NCBI RefSeq assembly: GCF_040409805.1
Contig: NZ_CP099572.1
Span: forward strand, 1,116,001-1,180,000
Length of the DNA stretch: 64,000 nt
Source of the DNA: Polynucleobacter sp. MWH-UH23A
GTDB taxonomy: Bacteria; Pseudomonadota; Gammaproteobacteria; Burkholderiales; Burkholderiaceae
Reading direction: 5' to 3'
In this document: positions 25,827-36,367 of the stretch, piece by piece
How positions within the stretch are numbered: position 1 is the stretch's first letter
Layout of the letters: every line of letters begins with the position of its first letter
The notes under the pieces: model-generated
Told to the model about the DNA's origin: nothing
The model's input: only the letters and a program-made list of their open reading frames with translations
Databases searched by the model: none
Made by a program: the position numbers and the translations under genes

Positions 25827-27247
25827 TACGCTCTACGCCATTCAGTAATGCCGCCCGGCTTGTCTTCCAAAACGATACCTTGCTCAAGCAAGGTCTTTCT
25901 AATGAGATCTGCCTTTACAAAATCTTTTGCTTGTTTAGCAGCAGCACGGGCAGCAATTTGATCTTCAATATCTTGCGCTTGTAATCCATCCTCACTCTTC
26001 GATCCCATTTGCAAAAATGTGGTTGGATCTCTTTGCAAGAAATGAAGCATGCCACCAAGAGCCTTAAGTGTGGCAGCTAGAGCAACTTTATCTTGACCTT
26101 GAGCGCGATTGACTTCACTTGCCAACTCAAAAAGTACAGCTATCGCTTCTGGCGTATTGAAATCATCATTCATCGCCTCAGTAAAGCGCTGAACCCAAGA
26201 GCTCTTAGCATCTAATGAAAAGTTGCTGGAAGATGGCACTTGAGCAAGAGCGGTATATAAACGCACTAAGCCTGCACGCGCCTCTTCTAACTGCGCATTA
26301 CTATAGTTGATTGGACTACGGTAATGCGCTTTGAGCATGAAGAATCTTAATACCTCTGGATCAAAGCTTTTTAGAACATCTCGAATCAAAAAGAAATTGC
26401 CTAATGATTTAGACATCTTTTCTTCATTTACGCGAATATGTCCGTTATGCATCCAATAATTTACAAATGGAGCATCGCCCTCTTTTCGATTCTGACCATA
26501 CAAAGCACCTTCGCTCTGAGCGATCTCATTCTCATGATGAGGAAACTGCAAATCGGCACCACCGCCATGAATGTCAAAATGTTCGCCTAACAAGTCGCAT
26601 GACATGGCTGAGCACTCAATGTGCCAGCCCGGCCTACCCTCACCCCATGGGGAAGCCCAGCGAGTATCAACTGGCTCCTCAGGCTTGGCAGTCTTCCACA
26701 AAACGAAGTCGAGGGGATCACGTTTACCACCACCGACCGCTACACGTTCACCCGCATTTAGTTCATCTAAAGTTTTGCCAGATAGTTGACCATAATGAGG
26801 AAGTAAGCGAACTGCAAAATTTACATCGCCGTCTTCTGCCTGATAGGCAAGCTCATTTTCAATAAGTTTGCCAATCATCCCTTGCATTTGTTTGATGTAA
26901 TCCGTTGCTCGAGGCTCCAGATCTGGATGCATTAAACCTAATTCATCCGAATCAGCATGCATGGCGTCAATAAAGCGATTGGTTAAGGCTGAGATTGGTT
27001 CGCCATTCTCTAATGCGCGATTAATAATCTTGTCGTCGATGTCCGTGATATTACGAACATAAAGCACTTCATATCCACTTGCCCTTAACCAGCGAACCAC
27101 CATATCAAAGACAATCATGACCCTAGCATGACCAATATGACAAAAATCATAGACTGTCATGCCGCAGACATACATCTTTACCTTACCCGGCTCGATGGGC
27201 TTAAAAACCTGCTTAGAACGGTTAAGTGTGTTATAGATTTGCAGCAT
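25826..27247 (-). CDS. cysS: Cysteinyl-tRNA synthetase
   Basis: A 473-residue class I synthetase charging tRNA-Cys. The HIGH motif is in FCHIGHARV, the zinc ligands are in [19 protein letters not shown] and HHENEIAQ, and KMSKSLGNF is the KMSKS loop. The length is standard. It is first of a block cysS-alkA-accA-tilS, and is divergent from the TPR lipoprotein gene with a 61-base gap. Confidence 0.96.
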   Translation of the reverse strand: MLQIYNTLNRSKQVFKPIEPGKVKMYVCGMTVYDFCHIGHARVMIVFDMVVRWLRASGYEVLYVRNITDIDDKIINRALENGEPISALTNRFIDAMHADSDELGLMHPDLEPRATDYIKQMQGMIGKLIENELAYQAEDGDVNFAVRLLPHYGQLSGKTLDELNAGERVAVGGGKRDPLDFVLWKTAKPEEPVDTRWASPWGEGRPGWHIECSAMSCDLLGEHFDIHGGGADLQFPHHENEIAQSEGALYGQNRKEGDAPFVNYWMHNGHIRVNEEKMSKSLGNFFLIRDVLKSFDPEVLRFFMLKAHYRSPINYSNAQLEEARAGLVRLYTALAQVPSSSNFSLDAKSSWVQRFTEAMNDDFNTPEAIAVLFELASEVNRAQGQDKVALAATLKALGGMLHFLQRDPTTFLQMGSKSEDGLQAQDIEDQIAARAAAKQAKDFVKADLIRKTLLEQGIVLEDKPGGITEWRRA

Positions 27248-27308
27248 AGGGCTATAAAGGAAGGGTAAGACGGTGCTAATTTGTTAGACTGAGCGCTGAG
27301 TATATCGA

Positions 27309-28160
27309 ATGAGCCAGTTTTCCACCGTCAGCCCTATGATTGAGTCCCGAAAAGTACTGTTTTCCAGCCCTATCAAGGCTTTAACCACTTTTGCCACTGT
27401 GGCGGCACTTCTTGGCTGCAGCACTCCAGCGCAGCAGCTTGCAGATGCTCAAATTGCAGCTCTGAACAAACAAGAAGCAAAGTCTCCAGAGGCACAAACG
27501 CAACCCTATTTGGGTGGCTATGGTCCAAACGATCCGCCACGCCTTTCTACTGACGCTCCTTACGATCCTTTAAACCCTGAGCTATCAGAAACTGTTGGCG
27601 TTCCCTTTTTATCATTTCTGATAATTGAACCAGACCCAGTAACCAAAAATGCAGTGCCGTCTGATATTGAAAAACTTGTTAAAGCGCGCAAATATCAAGA
27701 TGCGATTAATGCGATCAATGATCGACTGAAAAAGACTCCACGTAATGTGCAACTGCGTTACGTAAAAGCACGTTTACAAATTGAATTGCGTGACTTTGAT
27801 GGTGCCAAGAAAACCTTAATTGAAATTACCCAACAATTTCCAGAGCTTCCAGAGCCCTATAACAATCTCGCAGCAATTGCCGCCAACCAGGGAAAATGGA
27901 TTGAAGCTCGCGACTATCTTGAGTTGGCGCTCAAGCTTCGACCTAGTTATAGCCTTGCCGCCGCTAACTTAGGCGAAGTCTATGTCCGCCTTGGTGCAAA
28001 AGCCTACGAAGATGCAGCCGCCAATACCCAGTTAAATCAGCGCCTCTATTCCAATCGCGCTAAATTCTTATTAAATTTATTGAAGCCTCAAACCAAAGGC
28101 ATCAATAACACCGTTAATCCCGCATCAAATTCTTCCACTAACACACAAGAAGGTAAATAA
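27309..28160 (+). CDS. TPR-repeat lipoprotein
   Basis: A protein of 283 residues (or 274 if the ATG at 27336 is used). The hydrophobic stretch ends in ALLGCST, a lipobox; with the first ATG the Cys is residue 36, with the second it is 27, which is more usual. Residues about 118-255 hold TPR-type helices ([69 protein letters not shown]). It is probably a periplasmic scaffold. It is followed 4 bases later by ppiB and then lpxH, all on the same strand. Confidence 0.75.
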   Translation: MSQFSTVSPMIESRKVLFSSPIKALTTFATVAALLGCSTPAQQLADAQIAALNKQEAKSPEAQTQPYLGGYGPNDPPRLSTDAPYDPLNPELSETVGVPFLSFLIIEPDPVTKNAVPSDIEKLVKARKYQDAINAINDRLKKTPRNVQLRYVKARLQIELRDFDGAKKTLIEITQQFPELPEPYNNLAAIAANQGKWIEARDYLELALKLRPSYSLAAANLGEVYVRLGAKAYEDAAANTQLNQRLYSNRAKFLLNLLKPQTKGINNTVNPASNSSTNTQEGK

Positions 28161-28164
28161 AGCA

Positions 28165-28668
28165 ATGGCGAAGGTACTCCTAAAAACTAATAAGGGCGAC
28201 ATCACCCTCTCCCTCGATTCCGCTAAGGCACCAAAAAGCGTTGCCAATTTTTTACAGTATGTAAAAAGTGGTCACTACGATGGCACAATCTTCCATCGCG
28301 TTATTGATAACTTTATGATTCAGGGTGGCGGTATGGCTCCTGGCATGAAACAAAAACCAACAGGGGCTGAAATTGAAAATGAAGCCAACAACGGTCTTAA
28401 AAATGAGCGTGGCACTATTGCAATGGCTCGCACTAGCGATCCCCACTCTGCAACCGCGCAATTTTTTATCAACGTAAATAACAATGATTTCTTAAACCAT
28501 ACCGCACCAAATGCTCAAGGTTGGGGCTATGCGGTATTTGGCAAGGTAAGCGATGGTATGGATGTTGTTGACGCTATTCGTAAGGTGAAAACTGGTAATG
28601 CGGGCTTTCATCAGGATGTTCCAACAGAAGATGTCGTCATTGAGAAGGCTACCGTTCTCGAGGAATGA
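28165..28668 (+). CDS. ppiB: Cytoplasmic peptidyl-prolyl isomerase (cyclophilin)
   Basis: A 167-residue cyclophilin catalysing cis-trans isomerisation of Xaa-Pro bonds. There is no signal peptide. Core motifs: [14 protein letters not shown], with the catalytic Arg, and [17 protein letters not shown] and WGYAVFGKV. It starts 4 bases after the TPR lipoprotein gene, with a GAAGG site, and its stop overlaps the lpxH start (ATGA). Confidence 0.94.
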   Translation: MAKVLLKTNKGDITLSLDSAKAPKSVANFLQYVKSGHYDGTIFHRVIDNFMIQGGGMAPGMKQKPTGAEIENEANNGLKNERGTIAMARTSDPHSATAQFFINVNNNDFLNHTAPNAQGWGYAVFGKVSDGMDVVDAIRKVKTGNAGFHQDVPTEDVVIEKATVLEE

Positions 28669-29453
28669 TTCCGCAACACGCGAGCGCACTGCTCATTTCA
28701 GATATCCATCTGACGCCGTCAATGCCTTTGACGGCTCAACGTTTCTTTGACTTCTGTGAAAAGGATGCCCCCCAAGCGGAGGCTGTCTTCATATTAGGAG
28801 ATCTCTTTGAATACTGGGTTGGCGATGATGCAGCAAGTCACTCACCCTTCCAGCATGAGGTAAAGCAGGCGCTCTCAAATCTATCAAGCAAGGTTAAGAC
28901 CTACTATATCCACGGCAACCGGGATTTTTTATTGGGCTCTGCGTTTCTGAAAAAAACCTGCCTGACTTTACTGGCCGACCCCTCACTGGTAGAAATTGCA
29001 GGAAATAAATATCTTCTTGCCCATGGTGATGCACTTTGCACTGCTGATATTGGCTATCAAATATTTCGTGGTTGGGTCAGAAAACCTTGGTTGCAAAAAT
29101 TATTTCTCGCTCTGCCAATTACCTGGAGACGTTCAATTGCAAACCAATTGCGCACTAATAGTCATGCTAACTACACACGTGGTGCCCAAGCATCCCGCCA
29201 GCAGAATCAAATAAAAACTGATGTCACCAAAGAAGCTTGCGCAGCAATCTTACGTGAACACTCTAGCGAAAAATTGATTCATGGTCATACACATAGACCA
29301 TCGCATCATCGAGAATCTTTAGAAAATCAATCTTGGCAACGCTGGGTTCTGTCCGACTGGGACTTAGATCACCCAGATGCCACCGCTCCACGCGCAAATG
29401 CGCTTTTGATCGATGCGCAAGGAGTGCATGCAATTGATTTAATTAACTCTTAG
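28665..29453 (+). CDS. lpxH: UDP-2,3-diacylglucosamine diphosphatase
   Basis: A 262-residue metallophosphoesterase that hydrolyses UDP-2,3-diacylglucosamine to lipid X in lipid A synthesis. Metal-binding motifs: [40 protein letters not shown] and LIHGHTHRP. It overlaps ppiB by 4 bases and its 3' end overlaps the convergent suhB by 4 bases. The presence of this enzyme is expected for a Gram-negative organism. Confidence 0.93.
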   Translation: MIPQHASALLISDIHLTPSMPLTAQRFFDFCEKDAPQAEAVFILGDLFEYWVGDDAASHSPFQHEVKQALSNLSSKVKTYYIHGNRDFLLGSAFLKKTCLTLLADPSLVEIAGNKYLLAHGDALCTADIGYQIFRGWVRKPWLQKLFLALPITWRRSIANQLRTNSHANYTRGAQASRQQNQIKTDVTKEACAAILREHSSEKLIHGHTHRPSHHRESLENQSWQRWVLSDWDLDHPDATAPRANALLIDAQGVHAIDLINS

Positions 29454-30238
29454 GATTTGGAGTATTTAGAAAGGCACTGCACCATTTGCGCATAAATTCG
29501 TGGATTAGCGGCCATGACTTCACCGCTCTTAAGGAATCCCTCTTCTCCACGATAGTTACCGATCAAGCCACCTGCTTCAGTCACAAGCAAAGCCCCTGCA
29601 GCCATATCCCAAGGTTTCAGGTCGCTTTCAAAAAAGCCATCATAACGACCCGCTGCAACATAGGCCAAATCCAATGAGGCTGCGCCTGGACGACGTAAGC
29701 CAGCACATTGACGTGACATCTCCGCAAAAATCTTCAAGTACTTTTCCAAGTCCTGATCTTCGCGATAAGGGAAGCCTGTTCCGATTAGTGAATTGCTCAA
29801 GCGATCTTGTGTCGCTACGCGCAAACGGCGGCGATCAAGATAAGCGCCAGCTCCGCGGGTTGCTGTAAATAATTCATCGCGGTTAGGGTCATACACAACC
29901 GCTTGCTGAGTGACACCGTTTACTGCTAATGCAATAGAGACTGCGTACTGAGGGAATCCGTGTATGAAATTAGTTGTGCCATCCAGTGGATCTATGATCC
30001 AAACATTTTCGGCATTGATGTTTTGTTCACCTGTTTCTTCAGCCAAAAAACCATGGGTTGGATACGCCTCACTTAAGGTCTCAATGATGGCTGCTTCAGC
30101 AGCTTTGTCCACCTCTGTCACAAAATCATTGTGCTGCTTGCGATCCACCTGAAGCCTCTCTAAATTAAGAGATGCACGATTAATTACAGTTCCTGCGCGA
30201 CGGGCGGCCTTGACGGCCACATTTAACATGGGATGCAT
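29450..30238 (-). CDS. suhB: Inositol-1-monophosphatase family protein (SuhB)
   Basis: I chose the ATG at 30238 (262 residues, [16 protein letters not shown]), the usual start of SuhB; the frame is open 20 codons further, overlapping the divergent promoter. Metal-binding motifs: [23 protein letters not shown], and [15 protein letters not shown]. SuhB dephosphorylates inositol-1-phosphate in vitro and acts in rRNA antitermination in E. coli. It is divergent from trmJ. Confidence 0.93.
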   Translation of the reverse strand: MHPMLNVAVKAARRAGTVINRASLNLERLQVDRKQHNDFVTEVDKAAEAAIIETLSEAYPTHGFLAEETGEQNINAENVWIIDPLDGTTNFIHGFPQYAVSIALAVNGVTQQAVVYDPNRDELFTATRGAGAYLDRRRLRVATQDRLSNSLIGTGFPYREDQDLEKYLKIFAEMSRQCAGLRRPGAASLDLAYVAAGRYDGFFESDLKPWDMAAGALLVTEAGGLIGNYRGEEGFLKSGEVMAANPRIYAQMVQCLSKYSKS

Positions 30239-30358
30239 AGTTTGGATGGACAAATTAAATAAGAACAGGGCTGAAATATTGCCGAAACTGCATGACAATA
30301 CAAAGCTAATACTATGATTCTAAACGATTTACTCTTTCGCTGTCTCGGCGCATAAACC

Positions 30359-31108
30359 ATGAACCTTAATAAAGCCCATTTGCTACGCTGGATTATGGTG
30401 GAAACCAGCCACCCTGGGAATGTTGGGTCTGCTGCCAGGGCCATGAAAACCATGGGTTTTCAGGATTTACATTTAGTTAATCCGAAAATTCAGGGAATCG
30501 CCAAAGAGCCTGAAGCCATTGCCCTTGCCAGTGGTGCGGTGGATCTTCTTGAGCCAGCTATTGAACATACGTCACTTGAGCAAGCTGTGGAAGGATGCTC
30601 CTTGGTATTGGGTCTAACTAGCAGAGATCGGGAGTTTGGGCCGCCTGCAATGGATTGGCAGTCTGCACTAAATTTGATTTCTGAAAATATTCAGAATCAA
30701 GGTAAAACTGCTCTGGTATTTGGCCCAGAAAGAACCGGACTAGAAAATCACCACTTATCCTTATGCACTCATCGCATATGGCTTGATGCTAACCCAGATT
30801 ACCCCTCCCTAAATCTGGCTCAGGCTCTCATGGTCTGCGCCTATACCCTGCGGCAAGCTCTTCAAAGCTCGAGCCTTATTGATGCGCCTAAAAGTCACGA
30901 CTCTAGAATCGATTTAGCAGACCCAGTTGCTATTAATGCGATGTTGGAGCATTGGCAGGCAGGTCTTGAAGCCATTGGCTACCTCGATCCAGCCAATCCT
31001 AAGAAGTTGATGCCTCGGCTGGAGGCCCTATTTGCACGCAGTAGACTGCACAAGGAGGAAATCGATCTTTTGAGGGGCATCGCAAAACAGATGCTCCTGA
31101 GAAAATAA
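30359..31108 (+). CDS. trmJ: tRNA (cytidine/uridine-32-2'-O)-methyltransferase TrmJ
   Basis: A 249-residue SPOUT methyltransferase. N-terminal WIMVETSHPGNVGSAARAMKTMG and DLHLVNPK, then ALVFGPERTGLEN and the knot segment PSLNLAQALMVCAYTL with the SAM-binding residues. Length and motifs fit TrmJ, which methylates the ribose of tRNA position 32. It is divergent from suhB and followed 23 bases later by cysE; the suhB/trmJ pairing also occurs in E. coli. Confidence 0.92.
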   Translation: MNLNKAHLLRWIMVETSHPGNVGSAARAMKTMGFQDLHLVNPKIQGIAKEPEAIALASGAVDLLEPAIEHTSLEQAVEGCSLVLGLTSRDREFGPPAMDWQSALNLISENIQNQGKTALVFGPERTGLENHHLSLCTHRIWLDANPDYPSLNLAQALMVCAYTLRQALQSSSLIDAPKSHDSRIDLADPVAINAMLEHWQAGLEAIGYLDPANPKKLMPRLEALFARSRLHKEEIDLLRGIAKQMLLRK

Positions 31109-31131
31109 TCTAGCCCCGTTAAAATCAAGTT

Positions 31132-31890
31132 ATGTTTAATTCACTATTCGACCAAGTCGACTCCATCATCGTCCGAGATCCGGCTGCAAGAAACCGTCTT
31201 GAGGTAATTACCTGCTATCCGGGTTTGCATGCAGTTTGGTTACATCGCGTCTCTCATTTTTTTTGGAATCTTGGCTTAAAGTGGATTGCACGATTTCTGT
31301 CGATGTTTTCTAGACTAATTACCGGCATTGAAATCCATCCTGGCGCAAAGATTGGTCGTCGCGTATTTTTAGATCATGGTTTAGGAATTGTGATTGGTGA
31401 GACCACTGAAATTGGTGATGACTGCACAATCTATCAAGGTGTCACCTTAGGCGGCACATCCCTCTATAAAGGTGTAAAACGTCACCCTACTTTAGGCAAT
31501 GGTGTTGTGGTTAGCGCTGGCGCAAAAGTACTAGGTGGTTTTACTGTTGGAGATGGTGCACGCATTGGTTCGAATGCGGTTGTTCTTAAAGAAATTCCGC
31601 CTGGCGCTACTGCAGTTGGTATTCCTGCGCGTATTCTGCATCCAGATTTACCACAAAGTGCTGATAGCAAAACTAAAGAATACTTTTCTGCATATGGCGT
31701 TACACCAAATGTGGATGACCCTGTATCCATGGCTCTCAAAGGCTTAATCGATGCAACGATTGAACAAGAGCTAAAGATCGCTCAATTAGAAAAAGCGCTA
31801 GCTAAGTTCAGCAATACGCCCACTGATGTTGGCGGCAATACTGATACAAAACGAGATCTTGGCGCCATCAAAGAATGGCTTAAAGAATAG
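31132..31890 (+). CDS. cysE: Serine O-acetyltransferase
   Basis: A 252-residue enzyme that makes O-acetylserine for cysteine synthesis. The family signature DHGLGIVIGETTEIGDD is followed by left-handed beta-helix hexapeptide repeats (IYQGVTLGGTS, GVVVSAGAKVLGG, IGSNAVVLKEIPPGATAVG). The N-terminal helical domain contains HRVSHFFWN. The protein is slightly short at the N-terminus compared with E. coli CysE, as in the EpsC-like group. Convergent with the FKBP-type gene, 10 bases apart. Confidence 0.93.
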   Translation: MFNSLFDQVDSIIVRDPAARNRLEVITCYPGLHAVWLHRVSHFFWNLGLKWIARFLSMFSRLITGIEIHPGAKIGRRVFLDHGLGIVIGETTEIGDDCTIYQGVTLGGTSLYKGVKRHPTLGNGVVVSAGAKVLGGFTVGDGARIGSNAVVLKEIPPGATAVGIPARILHPDLPQSADSKTKEYFSAYGVTPNVDDPVSMALKGLIDATIEQELKIAQLEKALAKFSNTPTDVGGNTDTKRDLGAIKEWLKE

Positions 31891-31900
31891 TTGAGACTAA

Positions 31901-32527
31901 TTAGTGAAGCGTTCTTGAGGTATGGCCTTGAAGGCCAAGAGCCTTCTCTAAAAACTCTTCCTCCTCATCATCTTCAGCATCATTAGGCATGCCAAAAGTG
32001 AAACTCTCGCCACCCTCTGGATGACGATTTTCAATTTCATCTTCAGTAGCAGCTCGGACATCTTCTACCTGAACCCAAAAACGTAAAGCCATTCCGGCTA
32101 GTGGATGATTACCATCCAACACCACTTGATTATCAGCAACATCAGTAACGGTATAAATCAAAGGCTCTGTATCGGCATCCTCATCCTCTTCTGCGCCTGC
32201 AACTTGCCCAGCATCCTCAGGCTCGGCATCAATATCCGGAACACCCTCAAACTGCATCCCTACTTCTAGCGGCTCAGGAAAACGTGCACGTGGCTCAATC
32301 TTGAGTAACTCTGGGTCATACTCACCAAAAGCCTCATTAGGCTCCAACTGAATTGTGGCTTCGTAGCCAATATCCTGACCATCAACCAATGCCTCAATTT
32401 TTGGAAAAGTACCCTCATACCCCCCATGCAAATAGATCATTGGAGCATCTGGCTCTTCAATCACATTATTTTGTGCATCGGTGAGCTTGTAACGAAGGGA
32501 TACGATCGTATTTTTTTGAATCTTCAT
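31901..32527 (-). CDS. FKBP-type peptidyl-prolyl isomerase, SlyD/SlpA-like
   Basis: I chose the ATG at 32527 (208 residues, MKIQKNTIVSLRYKLTDAQ) by family resemblance; an ATG 6 codons earlier is possible, and neither has a clear ribosome site. The FKBP part has EPDAPMIYLHGG, KIEALVDGQDIGYEATIQLEPNEAFGEYDP and the insert-in-flap region, and the later GNHPLAGMALRFWVQV. An acidic loop (about 110-130) is rich in Asp/Glu. The last 30 residues are acidic with LGLQGHTSRTLH. SlyD-type chaperone role is likely. Confidence 0.85.
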   Translation of the reverse strand: MKIQKNTIVSLRYKLTDAQNNVIEEPDAPMIYLHGGYEGTFPKIEALVDGQDIGYEATIQLEPNEAFGEYDPELLKIEPRARFPEPLEVGMQFEGVPDIDAEPEDAGQVAGAEEDEDADTEPLIYTVTDVADNQVVLDGNHPLAGMALRFWVQVEDVRAATEDEIENRHPEGGESFTFGMPNDAEDDEEEEFLEKALGLQGHTSRTLH

Positions 32528-32611
32528 GCGCAAATTGCCGTACATTTATTTTTTAATGATTTATCACTGCTTTACACTGACCTCTCCAGTCAGCCTTTTT
32601 GCCTTTAACTT

Positions 32612-33847
32612 ATGAGTTCATTTTACTTGAGCAAGCCCTATCAGCCACCTCCAGCACCTAAAAACCTGCCCATTAGCGATCCATGGGCCTTATTTGGTGG
32701 AATTAGCCCCGAGCGCTTTATGAAGGAATGCTGGCAAAAGAAACCACTACTAGTTCGAGGCGCAATTCCCGCATTCTCTCTTGCCTCTCAAAATGGCAGC
32801 TCTTGTTTAGCAAGCCCGATTTCTTATGAAGAGTTGGTTGAGCTGTCAGGGAGTGAAGATGTTGAAAGTCGCTTAATCCAATCTCAACCATGGCGTTTTC
32901 AACAGGGCCCATTTCAAAAGAAAGTTATTCCAAGCCTAAAGAAGTCAAGCTGGACCCTACTCTTGCAGGGGATGGAAGCGCATCACCAGGCTGCAGCAAA
33001 TATTCTTTCTTGGTTTCGCTTTATACCGGATGCCCGTCTTGATGACCTCATGATTAGTATTGCTGGTATTGGCGGTGGAGTTGGGCCGCATTTTGATTCA
33101 TACGATGTTTTCTTAATTCAGATGTCTGGACGTAGAAAGTGGCGCATCTCTGAGCAAAAGGATTTAAGCCTCAACCCAAAACTACCTCTAAAGATTTTGC
33201 GCAACTTTCAATGTGCGCAGGAATGGGTTTTAGAACCAGGCGATATGCTTTATCTACCACCTCATGTTGCCCACGATGGGGTTGCATTGGATGCTGGCTG
33301 TCAAACCTGGTCTGTTGGGTTTCGCTCCCCTAGCTTTAAAGAGCTTCTTCAAGAAGGCCTTTGGCGTCTTGCTGAGTCTCTTGAGGATTTTCCAGAATTG
33401 GAGGAAAAATTTGCGGACCCAAAACAGGCGGCAACCAAGAATGCTGAGCAACTTCCCGCGGAACTCATCAAGCAGCTGACTGCTCAGGTTCAAAAACTCA
33501 AGCTGCACCAAATAGATGCATTTCTACCAGGGGTTGCAGCCTATCTTTCCGAGCCAAAACAGCAGGCGTTTTTCGATGGACCTGCTAAACCTCTGAATCC
33601 AAAAGCTTTTCTAAATAAACTAGCTCAAAAACACCTAAAACCAAGCCCTCAAACTCGGATCTTAAGCCTAGGAAAATCGGTGTATTGCAATGGGGATGAT
33701 GTAACAAAAAACCAAGCCCCCAAGATTGCCTCGGCATGGAACACCCTATCTGCAAAGAAGGCTCTAAAGACCTCAAAACTGAGCCCTATTTATGCTTCTA
33801 GTCTTTATGATGCCTACCTAGCAGGATGGCTTATTTTCGATCAATGA
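32612..33847 (+). CDS. roxA: Ribosomal protein arginine hydroxylase (RoxA/YcfD-like JmjC/cupin)
   Basis: A 411-residue 2-oxoglutarate/Fe(II) oxygenase. The JmjC-type iron site is in GVGPHFDSYDVFLIQMSGRRKW (HxD) with the later His in LPPHVAHDGVAL. The N-terminal SPERFMKECWQKKPLLVRGA is typical of the YcfD/MINA53 group, and the C-terminus has a winged-helix part. E. coli YcfD hydroxylates an Arg of L16. It stands alone between two other-strand genes. Somewhat longer than the E. coli form. Confidence 0.87.
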   Translation: MSSFYLSKPYQPPPAPKNLPISDPWALFGGISPERFMKECWQKKPLLVRGAIPAFSLASQNGSSCLASPISYEELVELSGSEDVESRLIQSQPWRFQQGPFQKKVIPSLKKSSWTLLLQGMEAHHQAAANILSWFRFIPDARLDDLMISIAGIGGGVGPHFDSYDVFLIQMSGRRKWRISEQKDLSLNPKLPLKILRNFQCAQEWVLEPGDMLYLPPHVAHDGVALDAGCQTWSVGFRSPSFKELLQEGLWRLAESLEDFPELEEKFADPKQAATKNAEQLPAELIKQLTAQVQKLKLHQIDAFLPGVAAYLSEPKQQAFFDGPAKPLNPKAFLNKLAQKHLKPSPQTRILSLGKSVYCNGDDVTKNQAPKIASAWNTLSAKKALKTSKLSPIYASSLYDAYLAGWLIFDQ

Positions 33848-33860
33848 ACCAAGACGTGGC

Positions 33861-33866
33861 TATAAT
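33861..33866 (+). promoter_or_regulatory. -10 box of the small lipoprotein gene promoter
   Basis: A perfect TATAAT at 33861-33866 lies about 93 bases before the ATG of the Ala/Pro-rich lipoprotein gene. The -35 region shows no good match. A long leader would result. Confidence 0.4.
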
Positions 33867-33958
33867 ATTTACAGGAAAATACTTAAGGATTTGCCCTTAG
33901 TTTCTCCAACAACAATTATCGATAATTGATGTTTAATTTTTTTAAGAGGAAATTACAA

Positions 33959-34150
33959 ATGAAGAAGTCACTCGTATTCGCTGCTATGTTAGCTATTGCT
34001 TTGGCCGCTTGCGGTAAAAAAGAAGAAGCAAAACCTGCTGAAGCTCCTGCTGCCGCTCCTGCTGCACCTGCTGCTGACGCTGCTAAAGATGCTGCTCCAG
34101 CTGCTCCTGCTGCCGCTCCTGCTGCACCTGCTGCTGACGCTAAGAAGTAA
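33959..34150 (+). CDS. Small Ala/Pro-rich lipoprotein
   Basis: A 63-residue protein starting MKKSLVFAAMLAIALAAC at 33959, preceded by AAGAGGA about 8 bases upstream; the in-frame ATG at 33926 has no ribosome site. C18 is the lipid-bearing Cys. The mature part is GKKEEAKPAEAP followed by an Ala-Pro repeat with two copies of a 13-residue unit, ending AADAKK. This is a low-complexity, disordered, cell-envelope tether-like protein. Function unknown. A 39-base DNA repeat underlies it. Confidence 0.75.
   Translation: MKKSLVFAAMLAIALAACGKKEEAKPAEAPAAAPAAPAADAAKDAAPAAPAAAPAAPAADAKK
34043..34141 (+). repeat. 39-bp direct repeat, 60-bp period, in the small lipoprotein gene
   Basis: The 39 bases at 34043-34081 occur again identically at 34103-34141. 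The copy number is two, in frame (period 60 = 20 codons). Such repeats can change in number by slippage. Confidence 0.85.
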
Positions 34151-34165
34151 TCTTCTTCTTAAAAG

Positions 34166-34193
34166 AAAAAGCCGCTCTAGAGCGGCTTTTTTT
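34166..34193. terminator. Bidirectional terminator between lipoprotein gene and bamC
   Basis: Perfect palindrome AAAAAGCCGCTCT / AGAGCGGCTTTTT at 34166-34191 with a T-run on the plus strand; convergent genes lie on both sides. Confidence 0.9.
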
Positions 34194-34239
34194 ATTATCT
34201 AAATTATTTGATTGCTTAGTTTTTCGCAGTTATACGCAA

Positions 34240-35388
34240 TTATTTAGTTAGCTGATCAGTCAAGATCGTCAGCAACTGTATACCAGCAGGAGTATTTTCA
34301 GGTTTACCATCAGCGTCCTGAACATACACATTCGCTGAATTTTCACCGGTGCCCTTGACTATAACTTGATATTTCTTCGCCTGTAGTTTCGAATCATCTT
34401 TACTACTAAAAAGATTGCTAAAGAAACCTTTCGAATCACCCACATCCTTGGCATTGACGTAGCGAACAAAATAAACGCCTGCTGAGCGATTGCGATCTTC
34501 TACAGTGAAATTGGAACGGTCGAGCGCCAAGCCAACATCCCTCCAAGAACGATCAAAACCAGCACTCAGCTCAATATGGGCCTTGTTGCCACCCTCTTCA
34601 ATGAACTTCGCTTTTGGTGTTTTTGGACCCAATGGCGTTGCAACCATAGCTTTAGCTTGCTCTTGGGTCATGCCAAGACGTTCCATCAAGCGCGCCAAGA
34701 AAACAGCCTCAAGCTCAGGATCATTCGGGCGTGGAGTCCAAATGGTTGAGAGGCAGGCACCGGTTGAATCAGTTGTACATTTCTCGATCGCGCCACGCTG
34801 AGTGATGTAAATCTCGGTTTCACCAGGCTTAGTCACCTCTAAACGTGTCTTATATTTATCGCGCTCACCGGTGTCGTAAATAGAATCTCCGAACACACCA
34901 AGCACGTTGGTGCGAATCCAGTCTTGCGCAATTTTGGCGCGATTCTCTGCCCAATCGGTTTCCATGATTCCGGTAGAAGGAGAGTCAACCACCAACAAAA
35001 ATCCGTTCTCCTGCCAGAAGTCTTTAACCTGTGGATATAGTTCACTCGCAGGCTTTTCAACCACTAACCAGCGACGCTCACCATCTTTAGCAATCCGCAT
35101 GCCTGGGATACCAGTCATCACATTGCTACGCATCTGAGCGGATTTCTTCACTGCCGCGTTGTACTCAGACATCGTTGCAGTGCCGTCTTGAACGATATAG
35201 CGACGATCAGCCTGTGCGGTAATCAAGTCTGGTGGATAAGATAAATTGGGTCCACGAACCGCACCCGAACTCTTGTAGTCAACAGTATCGTTGCTTGTAA
35301 CTGATTTACATGAACTCAACACTAGAGCGATTGCTAGCACCGCCAGAATTGAAGTCAATAGACGCGACAAGGAAAACACATTCTTCAT
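34240..35388 (-). CDS. bamC: Outer-membrane assembly lipoprotein BamC
   Basis: A 382-residue lipoprotein (lipobox LSSC, C27) of the BAM complex that inserts beta-barrel proteins into the outer membrane. The N-terminal lasso segment [21 protein letters not shown] matches the part of BamC that binds BamD. Two helix-grip domains follow (about 100-220 and 260-380). Overlaps dapA by 4 bases at its start; the dapA-bamC pair is conserved in E. coli too. Confidence 0.88.
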   Translation of the reverse strand: MKNVFSLSRLLTSILAVLAIALVLSSCKSVTSNDTVDYKSSGAVRGPNLSYPPDLITAQADRRYIVQDGTATMSEYNAAVKKSAQMRSNVMTGIPGMRIAKDGERRWLVVEKPASELYPQVKDFWQENGFLLVVDSPSTGIMETDWAENRAKIAQDWIRTNVLGVFGDSIYDTGERDKYKTRLEVTKPGETEIYITQRGAIEKCTTDSTGACLSTIWTPRPNDPELEAVFLARLMERLGMTQEQAKAMVATPLGPKTPKAKFIEEGGNKAHIELSAGFDRSWRDVGLALDRSNFTVEDRNRSAGVYFVRYVNAKDVGDSKGFFSNLFSSKDDSKLQAKKYQVIVKGTGENSANVYVQDADGKPENTPAGIQLLTILTDQLTK

Positions 35389-36308
35389 AATAAATTAGCC
35401 TGTTTTAATGCCGCCTTCAAAGGTTCTCTTAATGCGTTACTTAAAGGGGTTAAAGGCAAACGAATACCTGCGGTAATCTTGCCCATTTCATGAAGGGCCC
35501 ACTTCACTGGTATTGGATTTGCTTCGGTGAACATGGCTTTATGAACCGCAATGAGTCGATACTGTATTTCACGAGTGCGCTTCACATCATCCGACATAGC
35601 GGCAACACAGAGTTCATGCATCAAACGAGGTGCAACGTTTGCAGTAACTGAAATATTTCCTTTGCCGCCCATCAACATCAACATAGCGGCAGTAAGATCA
35701 TCCCCTGAAAACACAGAAAAATCGCTATGACCAGCACGCTTGAGGGCATCTATTAGCAAAGTCCCACGCTCCAAACTACCAGTTGCATCCTTGATGCCAA
35801 TAATGCCTGGCACAGCAGCCAAGCGAACAACAGTATCACCGGCTAAATCCGCTACAGTACGGCCGGGAACGTTGTACAAAATAACTGGCAACTCAACTGA
35901 TTCCGCAATTTTTTTGAAGTGGGCATACATGCCTTCTTGCGTAGGCTTGTTGTAATACGGCACCACCTGGAGACTCGCATCAGCACCAACTTTCTTGGCA
36001 AACTCAGTCAACTCTATTGCTTCAGCTGTGGAATTGCCCCCTGTTCCAGCTATCACTGGAATACGTCCTGCAATGTGTTCCACAGTCACACGAATCAACT
36101 CACAATGCTCTTCAACTGAAACCGTAGGAGACTCACCGCTAGTTCCCACGATCACAATGCCATCAGAGCCCTCGGCTACATGCCAATCCAATAATGATTT
36201 GAGACCATCAAAGTCGAGACTACCATCCTCAAACATTGGCGTCACGATGGCTGGCATGCTGCCAGAAATGGTCTTTTTGCTACCTTTGGATTGAGCTGTG
36301 TTTGTCAC
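35385..36308 (-). CDS. dapA: 4-hydroxy-tetrahydrodipicolinate synthase
   Basis: A 307-residue enzyme condensing pyruvate and aspartate semialdehyde in the lysine/diaminopimelate pathway. [10 protein letters not shown], the catalytic Tyr in [10 protein letters not shown], and the Schiff-base Lys in [11 protein letters not shown] are all present. The GTG start gives an N-terminal extension of about 15 residues before MPAIVTPM; the ATG at 36257 is an alternative. Followed by bamC with a 4-base overlap. Confidence 0.94.
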   Translation of the reverse strand: MTNTAQSKGSKKTISGSMPAIVTPMFEDGSLDFDGLKSLLDWHVAEGSDGIVIVGTSGESPTVSVEEHCELIRVTVEHIAGRIPVIAGTGGNSTAEAIELTEFAKKVGADASLQVVPYYNKPTQEGMYAHFKKIAESVELPVILYNVPGRTVADLAGDTVVRLAAVPGIIGIKDATGSLERGTLLIDALKRAGHSDFSVFSGDDLTAAMLMLMGGKGNISVTANVAPRLMHELCVAAMSDDVKRTREIQYRLIAVHKAMFTEANPIPVKWALHEMGKITAGIRLPLTPLSNALREPLKAALKQANLL

Positions 36309-36367
36309 CGAATGTATACCGATTCTTAGCTATCTTAACCTTGAAATTGTAACGGAATGTGCGCTTT

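Noticed and set aside
34043..34141. CRISPR-like repeat
   Set aside because: Only two copies, in frame inside a gene for an Ala/Pro-rich lipoprotein, with no spacer diversity.
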